DNA from: Aureobasidium sp. EXF-3400
Lineage: Eukaryota > Ascomycota > Dothideomycetes > Dothideales > Saccotheciaceae
Length of the DNA stretch: 64,000 bases
NCBI GenBank assembly: GCA_024195585.1
Contig: SWBL01000044.1
Span: 145,259-209,258 of the forward strand
Direction of reading: 5' to 3'
Part shown: one piece after another, positions 42,888-55,100 of the stretch
How the letters are laid out: the number at the start of each line of letters is the position of its first letter
Numbering within the stretch: position 1 is the first letter of the stretch
Notes under the pieces: generated by a model
What the model saw: the letters and a program-made list of their open reading frames with translations, nothing else
What the model was told of the DNA's origin: nothing
Database searches by the model: none
Made by a program: the position numbers and the translations under genes

Positions 42888-43135
42888 GGCGTCCTAATCA
42901 TCCGTAGCAGCCGCGCAAGAGAGCGAGACAAGTAGAGAGAGGCAGAAATCGGAACGGTCGAAGCAGAAATATCATGTCGTCGACGACAAATGGACCATGA
43001 TGAATTGCGGAGTTTCGGCGGTGCTCGGACCATGTCGAAGCGGCGGCGTCATGGTGTGTCTGCCTGTCATGTGGAAGTCGATCACCTTTCTATATTTCCT
43101 TCTCATCACATATACGCTGTTACCGGCCAGTCATC
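42888..43135. promoter_or_regulatory. Divergent promoter between PCP1 and the TMA17-like gene
   Basis: Only 248 bases separate the opposing start codons, so both genes draw on this stretch for promoter function. No TATA box is obvious. Confidence 0.45.
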
Positions 43136-43644
43136 ATGTCACACGAAGCACTACCCATCGATCGAGTGCGATTTGCTGAAGCTCTCGAATCACTTCCTGT
43201 CGATGCACTGCATGCTAAAGTCGCTGAACTTTGCAACAACATGGACCATCTCAGATATTCCAACGAGCAAATGGTTCCATTTGCCGACGAAGGCGATCAA
43301 GGTATGTCGAGACATGTCTGCTCTCAGATATTCTATCTAACCTAGAACAAGACTGCAAAGACGCCATGTACGAGAACCTCGTTGTCATCAGCCGCATCAA
43401 CGAACGCATTGAACTGCTGAGAGCCGAAGTCGAAAAGAGAGGCATGTCATGGTCAGAAGCCGATATTCAAAACCCTCAAGTCAGCGAGAGAATGGTCAAT
43501 GGCTATTCCACATCCACCACCCAAACACAATCATCACAACCCCAAAGCGGTCACTTGACAGACGAACAACTAAGAGCACAATTGGAAGCCAGGCTGGCCC
43601 AGGATACACAGGAAGACCAGGAAGAGGAAGGTCTCCATCTCTAG
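43136..43644 (+). CDS. TMA17: Tma17/Adc17-like proteasome-assembly chaperone (tentative)
   Basis: Two exons (43136-43301 and 43346-43644) flank a 44-nt intron with a CTAAC branch and give 154 residues. The protein is almost entirely helical: FAEALESLPVDALHAKVAEL, then NNMDHLRYSNEQM, then after the junction CKDAMYENLVVISRINERIE. The spacing of S/N-N-x-x-HL-x-x-SN, the K-D-A-x-x-EN motif and the NER motif agrees with yeast Tma17 (Adc17), which helps join Rpt6 and Rpt3 under stress. The C-terminal third is Gln/Ser/Glu-rich and disordered. Low sequence complexity makes the assignment moderate; it is otherwise a conserved coiled-coil protein. Confidence 0.75.
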
Positions 43645-43764
43645 AGCCTTGACACAGAGTTGTGTCTTTCTTTCTGTACGATACCCTCTATGCTTGAACA
43701 ATCTTACAACTTGATTTTGATTGCCCTGAACACACATACTTCTCTTCTATCCACACAGCCAAGT

Positions 43765-45212
43765 CTATTCGAAAGCCGAAAGATCTAATGGCACCGTACT
43801 GCCTCTACCCGCTCGATACATTTTGGTGACTCCGGAGAATTCTCGTGGCTTGGGAAGCGTCTCATCAGGCTGGAACTTGAATCGTGTATCCTCAATCGTC
43901 GTGCGGCCCCCACCCAATCTGCTTCCACTTTGGCCTTGTTGTGACAGATTAGGTGACTTGAGGGATCCTCCGTTCAATGTGTAAGATGAAGCATCCATCG
44001 TCGAGCGCGAAATGGACCCTGCGTGAGGCCGTGAAAAGCCAGCGGACGGAGGTGGTGAAGGCGCCGCTAGAGGAGGACTGGGTGCAGCAAATGATTGTCG
44101 GGGTGGCGAGGGGGCGGCTGCAGGCGGCGGCGGAGGTGCAGGTGATCTCGGGGGAGTAGCATTGAACATGGCTGGCGGTGGAGGAGGCGGCGGCGGTGGG
44201 GCTGCAGGCGAGGCTCGGCCAAAGGCATTCCGTGCAGCTGTTTCAGCTAAGGACGGTGTACTGCTCATGGGTGGTAGTGGGGCACTCATAGATGGAGGAG
44301 GAGGTGGTGGTCTAGGCGCAGAAGAAGGAGGCAATGGGGGAGCGGATGGAGGAGCTGGCGACGCAGAGGGTGGAGGTGGTGGAATATTGCCCGAGGGTTT
44401 GCGCGAAGACGGAGGTGGCATGGGTGGTTTCTTGCCAATTGGTGGAGGTTTGGGTTTCGTAGGAACAGCGGGCGAGGAGCTGCTGATGTGTGGTGTCGGT
44501 CGCACGCTGTTCCTGAGGGCCGATACGGCAGGATTGGGAGGTGGTGCCAAAGGAGGAGCAGATGGCGGGACTGGCGGGGCAGAACTGACAGGGCGAGGAG
44601 GCGCGCCTGGAGGTCTGGGAGCGGAAGACACAGGACGAGATGGAGCACCCGAAGCTCCCAGATATGATGAATCTTCGTCGGCGCCGGTCTTGACACCGCC
44701 CGACTTGCGCAACTTGGGCATACCACCAGCGAAGAGGCCTCCTAGTTGAGGTGGTGCAGCTCCCACGTCGCTCGAGGCGCGATCTCTGTTCGCGCCAGGC
44801 GGGGGTGGAGGGGCAGCACCTCCCGGAGCCTTCATCATTCCCGGTACTGGAGGAGCGCCCATAGCGACGGGGGCCGAGGATTTCTTCTCATTGCCTACAA
44901 TGGGAGCCGAGCGATCGTTGATTTGGGTGACCTTCTTGAGTTTGGCGCCTTTTGTGATATCTCCTAGTAGAGCACCCTGAGGAAGAGTCAGCTAATGCCA
45001 AGTTGAGCGTATGGTATCTGACATACTCTGCCTTGGGCGGCAGCAGCAGGCGGTCTACTGGGAAGGCCTCCAGGTGGTGGTGGGGGAGGGGGAGGTGGGC
45101 CTGGACAGTGTGATGAGTACAAGTACTGGCGAGTAGCATGATAAAGTTACTTACCCCCAGACATGCCGGGCGGCATTGGGGGCGGAGGGGGTGGTGGTGG
45201 AGGCGGCGGCAT
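43765..45212 (-). CDS. VRP1: Verprolin/WIP-family actin regulator with WH2 domain
   Basis: Three exons on the minus strand (45212-45155, 45100-45027 and 44976-43765) give 447 residues. The start is polyproline, then the WH2 actin-binding segment at about 42-60, GRGALLGDITKGAKLKKV, which is assembled exactly across the second junction. The middle 300 residues are Pro-rich with many PPPPP profilin/SH3 sites. The C-terminus has RFKFQPDETLPKPREF, the WASP-binding motif of WIP proteins. Vrp1/WIP recruits and stabilises Las17/WASP and promotes Arp2/3 actin assembly at endocytic sites. Gly-rich frames on the opposite strand are antisense reflections of the proline codons. Confidence 0.94.
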
Positions 45213-45555
45213 TGTCGTGTGTCTAGACACTCAAGACGGACAGTACGGCGGGCGCGTGACGGGAAGCAGCGGGTAGGTGTGCGCGCTGGCGAGTTGAACA
45301 GACGGGACCAAGTCGAAAAGGCGAGTCGAGGGCAGGTGGGTAACGGGAAGAGTGTCGGGGATTCGGCGGGCGAAGATGGTGAATGTGGCTGACTTGTGGT
45401 GGTTGGTAGACGAGGGAAATGTGTCTGGCTGAGCGACTGCCCAAGTTGAATGCGTCGTCACTCCCAAGCCCCGGTGCCTCTCGGCCCGAGCCCCAAGATT
45501 CCATATCGACTTTGGAAGTTGCGACAGGAATTGGCAGGCCATCGACAAACCAAAC
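45213..45555. other. Divergent promoter between VRP1 and the gene at 45556
   Basis: About 340 bases between opposing start codons; no exon or RNA seen. Confidence 0.5.
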
Positions 45556-46839
45556 ATGAAAGCCTTTACTCCACCGCGAACTGCATCGCTATGTCAGTTC
45601 TGCCGCCAGACCAGTACGCGACAAGCTGCTGCACCATGGGCCTCTGCAAACCGACTACTCCCACAATCTCGTCCCATCTCATCAACCTCTACGCAAACTG
45701 CATCTAGGCAACTGAAGTCGCCTACTCGCTCAGTCAGACAATCACGCAGATGGCTCGCATCATCCGCTGCTCCTGTTGAGGATGTACCTGCTGCTGTTAC
45801 TGGACCTCTGAAGGCTGGAGTTTCGCAGCAAGACCTGCTCGATTACAATGCAAGCGTGCAAAAACTGGCCAAGACTATTCTTGATCACTCGGCCGTTCCC
45901 ACTGAGGAGGACGTCGTTGAGCTCCTGGAAACATATAACGCAATGGCCCGAACCCTTGTCGACACGAAGGATACTCCACAAAAGAGGACAACAACCCAGC
46001 CCGAGAAGACGGCTACTTCTGCCCTGCTCAGCAACCTTGACACTCACTCAAAGTCCTCGATTACAACCTCACGTCTCATGCATGCTCTTACTACAAATGC
46101 TTTCGACGTACTCATCCATGCTCCTGTCTTCATTACTCCCCGCATTCTCCAACTCTACGTCGATCTGCAATGTCTCTTGAAACGTCCAGAGTCATTCCCA
46201 GCCGTATTTACTCTATACCGTGAGAAGCCTGTGCCGCGACCATCCAGCAATGATGGTGTAATCACCTACGACAACACCAATCCTGATAAGCCTGCCGCTG
46301 CCGTCCAACCTGCTGTAGCCGATATGGCCATCGACGCTGCAATCGCCAGCCGTGACTTGTCTCTCGCCCTAGCCACTATTGAAGCGACTTACTGCACAAA
46401 GGCATACAAACGCTCAAAGTTCCTGCGAAGTGCTCTCTTCCCCTTGACTGGCTTCTTGTTGACCCCACCCGCCGCCTACACCCTCGCAACACGCTATAGC
46501 GACTACCAAAATACGATGGACCCAGCAATGGCCACCAACATCGCCATGGCCGCCATGATGACATATAGTGTGTGTGTTGGTAGCATCGGTTACGTCGCCC
46601 TGACCACTGCCAACGATCAAATGGTCAGAGTCACCTGGGCTCCGGGTGTGCCCTTGTGGGAACGTTGGGTACGTGAAGAGGAACGCGCCGCCCTTGACAA
46701 GCTGTCTCAAGCTTGGGGTTTCACCAGCACAGAGAAATGGGGCGAGGAAGAAGGCGAAGAGTGGGACTATCTGAAGGAATTCTGCGGCCTCAAGGGAATG
46801 ATGCTCGATCGCGTTGAATTGATGGATGGCATGGAGTAA
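45556..46839 (+). CDS. Unrecognised mitochondrial membrane protein
   Basis: A single-exon gene of 427 residues. The first 65 residues are rich in Arg, Ser, Thr and Ala with almost no acids, a strong mitochondrial presequence. The soluble middle has helical segments such as ILQLYVDLQCLLKRPESFPA, with no catalytic motif that I know. Two hydrophobic segments follow at about 294-308 (SALFPLTGFLLTPPAAY) and 325-347 (ATNIAMAAMMTYSVCVGSIG), suggesting a hairpin in the inner membrane. The acidic C-terminus holds a conserved-looking EWDYLKEFCGLKGMML block. Codon use is like its neighbours, so the gene is real. I cannot name it; a role in respiratory-complex or mitoribosome upkeep would be a guess. Confidence 0.8.
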   Translation: MKAFTPPRTASLCQFCRQTSTRQAAAPWASANRLLPQSRPISSTSTQTASRQLKSPTRSVRQSRRWLASSAAPVEDVPAAVTGPLKAGVSQQDLLDYNASVQKLAKTILDHSAVPTEEDVVELLETYNAMARTLVDTKDTPQKRTTTQPEKTATSALLSNLDTHSKSSITTSRLMHALTTNAFDVLIHAPVFITPRILQLYVDLQCLLKRPESFPAVFTLYREKPVPRPSSNDGVITYDNTNPDKPAAAVQPAVADMAIDAAIASRDLSLALATIEATYCTKAYKRSKFLRSALFPLTGFLLTPPAAYTLATRYSDYQNTMDPAMATNIAMAAMMTYSVCVGSIGYVALTTANDQMVRVTWAPGVPLWERWVREEERAALDKLSQAWGFTSTEKWGEEEGEEWDYLKEFCGLKGMMLDRVELMDGME

Positions 46840-46913
46840 CCAAGACGTGAGATGAGATGACGATTGTACAGATAGAAGAAACCACTATATACCCCTCCGA
46901 TCTTTTGTATCTA

Positions 46914-48899
46914 TTACAGCTGCATCAGCAGATTTTGAAGCCTCTGTTCAAGAGCACTCGAGACATCACCGCTGCACTGCACCTCCTCCTTGATGCCCAG
47001 CCGTCTACATTGCACCTCGACTTTGCCCTCGGTTTTCCACGCCCTGCCCAATACCACGATCAACGGATAACCCACCAAATCAGCATCGTTCAATTTCCAA
47101 CCCATAGGTTTCTTGCGATCATCAAGTACAGCATCGACACCGTTCAACAGAAGCTTCTTCGCCACATCCTCTGCAGCATCTTCGTTTCCATTTGCAGGAA
47201 CCACCACAGCAGAAAAAGGCGCAATAACAGCAGGCCAATTCAGACCTTTGGCATCAGACAGCATACTTGCAATCGCTCCGACCAGTCTCGAAACACCGAT
47301 GCCGTGACAGCCCATCTCAATTGTTTGCCGGACATCGTTACTGTCGACAAAGGTTGCTGAGAGCGGTAAAGAGTATCTGGTGCCGAGGTGGAATGTGTGG
47401 CCTACTTCTATCGCGCGGTCGACTGTTACTTTCCCATCGCTGCATTTTTGGCAGGGGTCTCCTGTTAGTGTACGAGTGAGTTGCATGGACTTGCCATTCT
47501 TCCTTGGACGCAACTGGAATTGTACGCTGTTGAATTTGCCGGAAGGAAGAAGGAGTTCGCGCGGTTGCAGTTTCTGTTGGAGGGATGTGAAGGTGGAGGT
47601 TGAGAGTGGAAGGCGTTCGTCGTTTATTTCAATGATCTGGGCGGACGAGGGACGGGAGCCGGTTTCTTCGTGACGGGGGTTTGCTTTGTCCCAAGTCTCC
47701 AGGGGGTTTTCGACTGAAAGATCAATGTCGGGGACGAGAGCTTTAATGACGTTAGGGTTAATTTCGTTTCTGATGCTCTCCTTTTCAGAGTGTTGTTGGG
47801 TGGTGGTTGGGAACCAGGCTGTCACGAGGCTCTTTCGGTCCTTGGTGATACCGATCCAGCGAGAAAGATCTTTCTTGTGTTCGATCGATACTTGATCTGG
47901 TTGATCGACAGAAGTGATGGCCAGTTCGTCGTTTATTGTGTAGCCACACGAGCCACAGCTAATGACATTATCCTCGCCTTTTGCCGATACAAAATGGTAC
48001 TCGTGACTCAGAGTACCACCAATGTTTCCGGAATCTGCTTCGGCGACCAGGTAGGGCAATTTAAGTTCATTGAGGAAAGCTCGATACGCTTGTCGGACTT
48101 CCTCGTAGGTTTGTCTGGCTTGTTGTTCTGTAATGTCAAAGGTGTAGAGATCTTTCATGGTGAATTCTCGACCACGTAGCAGACCCTGTCGTGGACGTGC
48201 TTCGTCTCTGAACTTGCGGCCAATCTGATACAGGCGAAGGGGGAGGTCTTTGTAAGACTGGACGGTGCTGGCGACCAGAGATGTGATTTCTTCTTCGTGA
48301 GTTGGTGATAGTAAGAATTTTGCATCTTTTCTGTCGTGGAAACCGAACAACTTGGATAATAAGCAATGTGTCCATGAGCAAGTAAAAAGTTTCAAGGAGA
48401 GAAATATAAGAGAAAGCCAAAAACAAAGAGGTTGTACTTACTTCGCCGCCATGGCCTACGAATCTACCAGTTTTTTTCCAAAGCTCTTCAGAGGAAATGG
48501 TAGACAAAGATACTTTAGCAGCACCTACATTTATCTCAGCCGACGAAACCTACCTGTATTGTGCACTTTCTCCATACCTATGCTCTCCATATGCTTGTCA
48601 ATCAATGCCTCAAGCTTCTGTTGTACACGATTCCCAAGTGGCAGCATGTGGAAGATGCCAGCATGGGCTTGTCGCACATAGCCTGCTCTGATGAGCAATT
48701 CATGAGACTCATCCTTGGCATCTCTAGATCTTTCAGCGCCGACAGTAGGGATCCAGAAGCGGGAAAGACGTTGAATGCTGCTGGTCGATGTTATTGACCT
48801 CGAATATGTCCTTGACACGTTACGAGGCAATGAATGCAAGATACGGCCAGTGACTCGAGACGATGGTGCACATCTCGCAAGCCCGACTTGAGAGTACAT
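46914..48899 (-). CDS. AIM10: Mitochondrial prolyl-tRNA synthetase (bacterial type)
   Basis: Three exons on the minus strand (48899-48578, 48524-48442 and 48350-46914) give 613 residues. The Arg/Ser-rich start is a mitochondrial presequence. Class II motifs are present: the motif 1 region GIFHMLPLGNRVQQKLEALI, motif 2 IGRKFRDEARPRQGLLRGREF, and motif 3 GCHGIGVSRLVGAIASM. An editing-domain-sized insert lies between motifs 2 and 3, and an anticodon-binding domain (DVLDDR-type block) closes the protein. The first intron (48525-48577) was placed by restoring MESIGAAKVSLS; other donors break the frame. The enzyme charges mitochondrial tRNA-Pro; yeast Aim10 is the counterpart. Confidence 0.9.
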
Positions 48900-49162
48900 T
48901 CGTGATCTGACTGCCACAAGCCTTAGGAGTTCCGAAGATAAGATTAGCGGATGTCGAAGGACGAGATGAAAGCAGATTCAATATGGTGGAGCAGTGGAGT
49001 GTCGCGCACGGATGATCAGTCTCGCCGGGGTTAAGGTGCGGAGTTTGGGGGAAAATTCAAGAAGTTCTGCGAGTTCCGACACCCGCAAAACTTGCTAGTC
49101 GGCGCATGTGAAGGACTGCAAAGACAGGCCAAAAACATTTTCAAATACCAAACACCACAAAT

Positions 49163-51881
49163 ATGGGTGTCACCAGGAAGCGCTCAGCCGATGAGGCCCG
49201 TACCGGAGGTTCGCGCCCCGAAAGGACGTTCCCCAAGAAAGAGTACCCGAAAAAAGAATACTCCAAGAAAGAAGGTGGTGATCAAAAGGCAAAGAAGACT
49301 CCTCTGGTATGCGCCCTGCCATTCTGCTTTGGCGAAACGCCCTCTGACTAGGATCTAGATATTCGAAGTCAGACCCGATTGGTATGCCGCCGCACTGCCC
49401 GAACTGCCCGTATCCACATCCGCCCAACCTCCTTCGCAGAGACTGGTCGAGGAAATTCACGACTACGCCTATACTCTACTCGAGTCAGAGAATACCAGCT
49501 ATGCCGCCAACAACAACTCAGCATCATCTTCCCACAAGTTCTTGTCCACAATCATGGCTTCCGGTACCCTCGAGGATAAAATCTCAGCCTTGACCCTGCT
49601 GGTCCAGGAGTCGCCGCTACACAACACAAAGGCCTTCGAGACCTTGCTCGGCTTGGCAAAGAAGAAGAGCAGGAATCAGGCACTCATGGCTGTCGCTGCC
49701 GTCAAGGATTTGCTGGGTCAGGGTGACGTCCTTCCAGGAGACCGCAAACTACGCGCTTTTACAAAACAGCCTGCTTTGGCCAAAATAGTCGAGGACCACC
49801 ACACTGTCTGGAGAGTCGGAGATGCCCTGCCAAAGGGTCTCGAAAAGACCCACCTCATCTACTGGGCCTTTGAGGACTGGCTGAAGAAACAATACTTTGA
49901 GCTGTTGAAGATTCTGGAAAGCTGGTGCAGTGACGAGGTCGAATACGCAAGAAGCAGAGCCATCACATACGTCTGGGAGTTGTTGAGGGATAAGCCTGAA
50001 CAGGAAGAGAACCTTTTGAGGTTGTTGGTGAACAAGCTCGGTGACAAGGACAAGAAGATCGCCTCTCGCACATCATATCTTCTACTCCAACTGGAAAACA
50101 CCCATCCGGCCATGAAGGGTATTATCGTCAACGCCATCGAGACCGAATCGCTGTTCCGCCCTGGACAAGCTGCGCACGCCAAGTACTACTCCATCATCAC
50201 CCTTAACCAGACCATTCTCAGCGTTAAGGAGCCCGAAGTTGCCAACAAGCTCCTCGATATCTACTTCGGACTCTTCATCCAGTTCTTGAAGCCTAGGTCG
50301 CATGCAAAGGCCAAGGCTCAGAAAGTCCAAGGTGGTGGTGGCAAGGGCGGCAAGATGGCTGCGAAGAAGGCAAAGGCCTTGGAACAGGCCGATGCTGCTG
50401 ACAGCGAACTCAACGAGAAGATGGTTACAGCAGTCTTGACTGGTGTCAACCGTGCTTTCCCCTTTGCCAAAACAGACGACCCTACCTTCGAACAGCACCT
50501 CGATACCATTTTCCGCGTCACCCACTCGTCCAATTTCAACACCAGTATTCAGGCTCTGATGCTGATCCAGCAAATCTCTGCCACCAAGCACTTCTCCGCC
50601 GACAGATTCTACCGTACCCTTTACGAATCCCTTCTCGACCCCCGCCTCATCACCTCTTCCAAGCAAATCATGTACCTCAACCTTCTCTACAAGTCGCTCA
50701 AATCCGACGTCAACGTCAAGCGCGTGCAGGCATTCGTGAAACGTTTGTTACAGACAATCACTCTGCACGAGGCACCGTTTGTTTGCGGTGTCTTGTACCT
50801 GGTCAGCGAGCTTGAGGCTACCTTCCCTACCATCAGGAATATGATCCGCGAGCCCGAAGCCGACCCCGAGGATGAGGAAGAGCACTTTGTTGATGCACCG
50901 GAGGATGGAGAGGACAAGCCCGAGAACTCGACACGGGAACAACCTGCCCCTGCTGTACGCTACGATGCACGAAAGAGAAACCCGGAACACAGCAACGCTG
51001 ATCGCAGTGCCCTGTGGGAGATTCTGCCTCTACTTTCGCACTTCCATCCATCTGTCGCCATCTTCGCCGAGGCACTGGTCAACCAAACAGCGCTACCACC
51101 TAAGCCCGACCCTACTAAGCACACATTAATGCACTTCTTGGATCGCTTCGTTTACCGTAACGCAAAGACCAAGGGATCCACAACGACACGCGGAGCGTCC
51201 ATTATGCAGCCTATGTCAGGATCTAACGCAGCAGACGTGCTCATCAAGGACCGTGCTGATCCTACTCACCGTATTGCTCTCAACTCGGATGCCTTCTGGA
51301 AGAAGAAGGTTGAAGATGTCGCAGCCGACGAGGTCTTCTTCCACGACTACTTCACCAAGGTCAACAGCGCCAAACCTACCAAGAAGGACAAGAAGAAACA
51401 GAGGAACGCTGCTGACAGCGATGCGGAGAGTGACGCCGATGAGGACGAGATCTGGAAGGCTCTTGTCGAGTCACGACCCGAAATCGAAGGAGATGAGGAC
51501 GACGATGATGATGATCTCGACATGGAAGACCTCGAGGAAGGCTACTCGGACAGCGAGGAGGGCGATGGTGGTGTTGAGATTGGCGAGTTTGCCGAAGATG
51601 ACGATATGGACGAAGCAGACTTGGGAGACGACATGGAGGATGATCTGGAAGACGACGGCTTCGAAGGACTGGAGAGCGGTGATGAAGACGCCATGCTTGG
51701 CGACGATGAAGACCTGCCGTCCGACTTTGAGGGCCTGGGAGACGAGACGGAAGAGAAGGACGAGAAAAAAGAGAAGTCAGACGAGAAGAAGAAAAAGAAG
51801 AGAAAGCTCAAGCACCTGCCGACATTCGCGTCCATGGACGATTACGCCAAGCTGCTGGGAGCAGACGACGAGGACATGTAG
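49163..51881 (+). CDS. MAK21: Ribosome-biogenesis protein Mak21/Noc1 (CEBPZ)
   Basis: Two exons (49163-49306 and 49359-51881) flank a 52-nt intron and give 888 residues. The basic N-terminus (RKRSADEARTGG, KKEYPKKEYSKKE) is followed after the splice by IFEVRPDWYAAALPELP, the conserved opening block of Mak21. HEAT-like helices and the CBF/Mak21 domain come next (SSNFNTSIQALMLIQQIS, YRTLYESLLDPRL), then HPSVAIFAEALV. The C-terminal 200 residues are extremely acidic with a final Lys-rich cluster and a DYAKLL box. Mak21 works with Noc2 on early 90S and pre-60S particles. The first in-frame ATG of the large exon (49542) would remove the conserved N-terminus, so the spliced start is preferred. Confidence 0.93.
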
Positions 51882-52144
51882 ATGTAGCGATAGTTATACC
51901 ATTTTGTCGCCCTCTGTACTGGGCTTGTTTGCAACGACTATGGTGTCCTCTTATATAGGTGGCTGGGTTGAGCATGGTATTACTGTTATAGACAAACAGA
52001 CTTTTGACCCACTCTGCGGAGTCTGCGCCATGACGAGCGGCGGCACGTTGCAGATCCGGGGCTCGGGTGTTGAATGATTCGAGCAGTCGCGCAATTGTAA
52101 ACAGACGACCATTGACAGGTATTACAACATGAATCGGTAGCGCT

Positions 52145-55100
52145 ATGGGCTTGGAGAAGAAGGATGTAATCACGGCTGGACTCGGGGCTCTTGTCTCGTG
52201 GTTGCTGCTCACGCACTGGGTGCCGTCGTTCCGCTGGATCCCCTACGCCTTTGTCACTGGCTGTCTCGCAACCCTCGTCGGCCTCGCATTCCTCCTTTTG
52301 ACGTCTTCCAAAGGTCCCGACTACCGCTACAACCATGCCACTACCATCAAGCCTCCGACTTTTGTCACTCCTGCGCTATGGAAGCAAGAGAAGGCCGCAC
52401 TAAAGGTCCGCTCGCGATACGACAAGACGCCCATCTACCCTTCCTCGGCAAACGTCTCGCTCAGCATCGATGGTCTCCTGGACTTTGTCCTCCGCGACTT
52501 CATCACCGTATGGTACAAGAATATCAGCCTTCGTCCGCTGTTCCAGAATGAGGTGGATCGCGCCATTAGACAGGTCTTGGACAATGTACGCAGGAGAACA
52601 CAACAACTCGATATGGTCGAACTCGGCGTTGCCAGGATCGTTCCAATCTTGACCAACCACATGCGTGATTTCTACAATGCTGAGCGCATTGTGAGAGGCA
52701 AAAATCTGTCTCGCGACATGACCGAGTCCGAGGAGCTGGATCTTGCTATTGCCGCCAAATTCAGAGATGGCAAGCTTCACCCAGCCGCAGCCCTGGCCTT
52801 CTCTGACACAAAGTTGCTGCAGCAGACTCATCTACGTCGTCTGGTTGCCAAAATAATACCTCTCGTTATGCCCGAATACATGAAATCTAGTGCGGCAGTA
52901 ATCACCCTGGTCAAGGAGATTGTCGCCTGCGCGGTCCTTACTCCTGTTGTATTGATGCTCTCGGACCCCGACTTCTTCAACCAACTCATCGAGAACTCCG
53001 GACGTACCATGCTCCAGGATCGCAAATCTGTTCGTAAACTACGAGCTGCATTGGATGAGCATGCTGTGCCTGCTCCTCAACACCCAAAAGCGGGTCAATT
53101 CCCACGCCTGAGACCAAATGACAATGAAAGACAGTTCGAAAGATTCATTCGTGCAACTCGCAATTGTGCCACTCTTTCCGATGCTAGACGCTTTCGAAGT
53201 GAGATTGCCAGTCAGGTTCGAAAGGCTACTTCTGGCCCGGAGCAAGATCCTATTTATCTCCGTCGCCTGGAGTCTGGACGTCGTATCTTGGATCAAAAGA
53301 TTGCGCACTTCACAGCCGGCGGTACTTCCAGACCAAAACTGACGGTGAAGGCTTCCACATCTAGTGTTGAGCAGACATCGAGACTAAGTCAGGCCTCTCT
53401 AGACGAGGTACTACACAATGCATCTGGACTCTCGTACTTCATGGAGTACATGGATAGAAAGGGCCGTATGCGTCTTGTGCAATTTTGGATCGTGGTGGAT
53501 GGATTCCGTAACCCTCTCGAGGCGGACAATGATGAGCCAGAGCAAGAACTTCAAGATACCCCTTGGACGCCCTCCGATAGAATGGATCTGGAGCAGATGT
53601 ACGAAGCCTATCTCACCAAGCCCGAGCTTACTGTACCAGATCACGACAGGCAAGCAGTAAGAGACTTCTTAAGAGCTGGTAGATCAGCAGATGTTCGACT
53701 CTACGTTTCCGCTCGCCGTGCTGTCCTCCGAGCCCAAACTTCTGTTTTCGAGGAGATGAAGGAACAGCACTTCGAGAGCTTCAGAAAGTCAGACTTGTTC
53801 TATAAGTGGCTTGCTACGGAGGAGAGTTCAACCATGTCAGCTAATTCAGAAGGCCATCCGGAACTATCGAGGTCATTGTCCGTTGGTGGTGAGAGAGATA
53901 GGCCGCTGCATCGGGAAGCTACCAGACCAGCGGCTGTGCTTTCACCCAAGTCGCCTCGGGCGCCTGAACTCCGGAGACCGGCCATGTCATCTAGCGATCT
54001 GAAAAGCTTTATCAAACCTAGTGTTATTGCCAGCCCAATACGGCAGTCAATGGATGGCAGGAGACCTCGGCCTTTATTCGACGACGATGTCGAAGATGAA
54101 CGCATGACCCGATCTGTCTCTGCACTCAGCACTATGGATCTGGACATGGAGGCCGATCCGCCTCAGGACGACTCTGCTCAGGTTGTTGATGCAATGCAAG
54201 CTGCATTGAATGAAATCATGGACGAACCAGACAATGGACCCATACTTTCTTCTGAGAATCTAATTATGAGTAACGATTCGCCGAGAACCTCACTAGACGG
54301 CGCAAGACCTACTCTGATCCAAACGAGATCAAAACCTAGCATTGCTTCTCTTGGTTTGGTAGGAGCCGTGTCGAGTAAAGGAGTCTTCGAGGATGACTTA
54401 TTTGGAGAAGAGGAAAAGTTCGCTGAAGACGAGAAAGAAGATTCAGATCTGGCAGACAAGTCTCTTGAGGATGATATTCATGAAGCCGCACCTGGTGATC
54501 TTGGGCTCACCGAAGCCATCAGTACTCTCAATGCAGACATCGATCGGTTAACGGCTCAAGATGCTATTCTGGACTCACTGACAAAGAAGGCCGAGTTGAC
54601 AAACAATGCAGCTGAGCTGCGCATTCTACGCAAATCGAAACAGAGCTTAGCAAGAGAGATACACCGCAAGGAGATGCAAAAACAACAGTACACTATCCAA
54701 GAAAGCGACAACAGCCTGTACGGGAGAGCAGCAGTCAACATAAAGTCGATTATGGTAGGGAGAGAGGAAGATGGTCACGAGTTCGCACTCTGTGAGTGCT
54801 ACGTATTCTTGCTGCCATGATACACTGCTGATGATCCCTAGATGTTATTGAAGTCAGACGTCAGGCGGGAGACCAGATGCCTGCTGCAGTTTGGATGGTG
54901 ACTAGAAGGTATAGCGAGTTCCATGAGTTGAACAAGCGTCTCCGAGCGAGATTCCCTGCTGTCAGAAACCTCGAGTTTCCACGTCGCCAGACACTATTCA
55001 CGTTGCAGAAAGACTTCTTGCAAAAGCGAAGAGTCATCCTCGAGAAGTACCTCAAGGTGAATGATTTGTGGGTTATGGTCGATCAAACCACTGCTAATAC

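Noticed and set aside
44162..44749. 195-codon glycine-rich plus-strand frame
   Set aside because: It is the antisense of VRP1 proline codons; the sense strand encodes a recognised WH2/polyproline protein.
48525..48553. A 29-nt intron in the prolyl-tRNA synthetase gene
   Set aside because: Too short for fungal splicing; a 53-nt intron from an upstream donor (48577) restores the conserved MESIGAAKV junction instead.
51253..52077. 274-codon plus-strand frame rich in Arg, Thr and Met
   Set aside because: Out-of-frame reading of the GA-rich acidic tail of MAK21.
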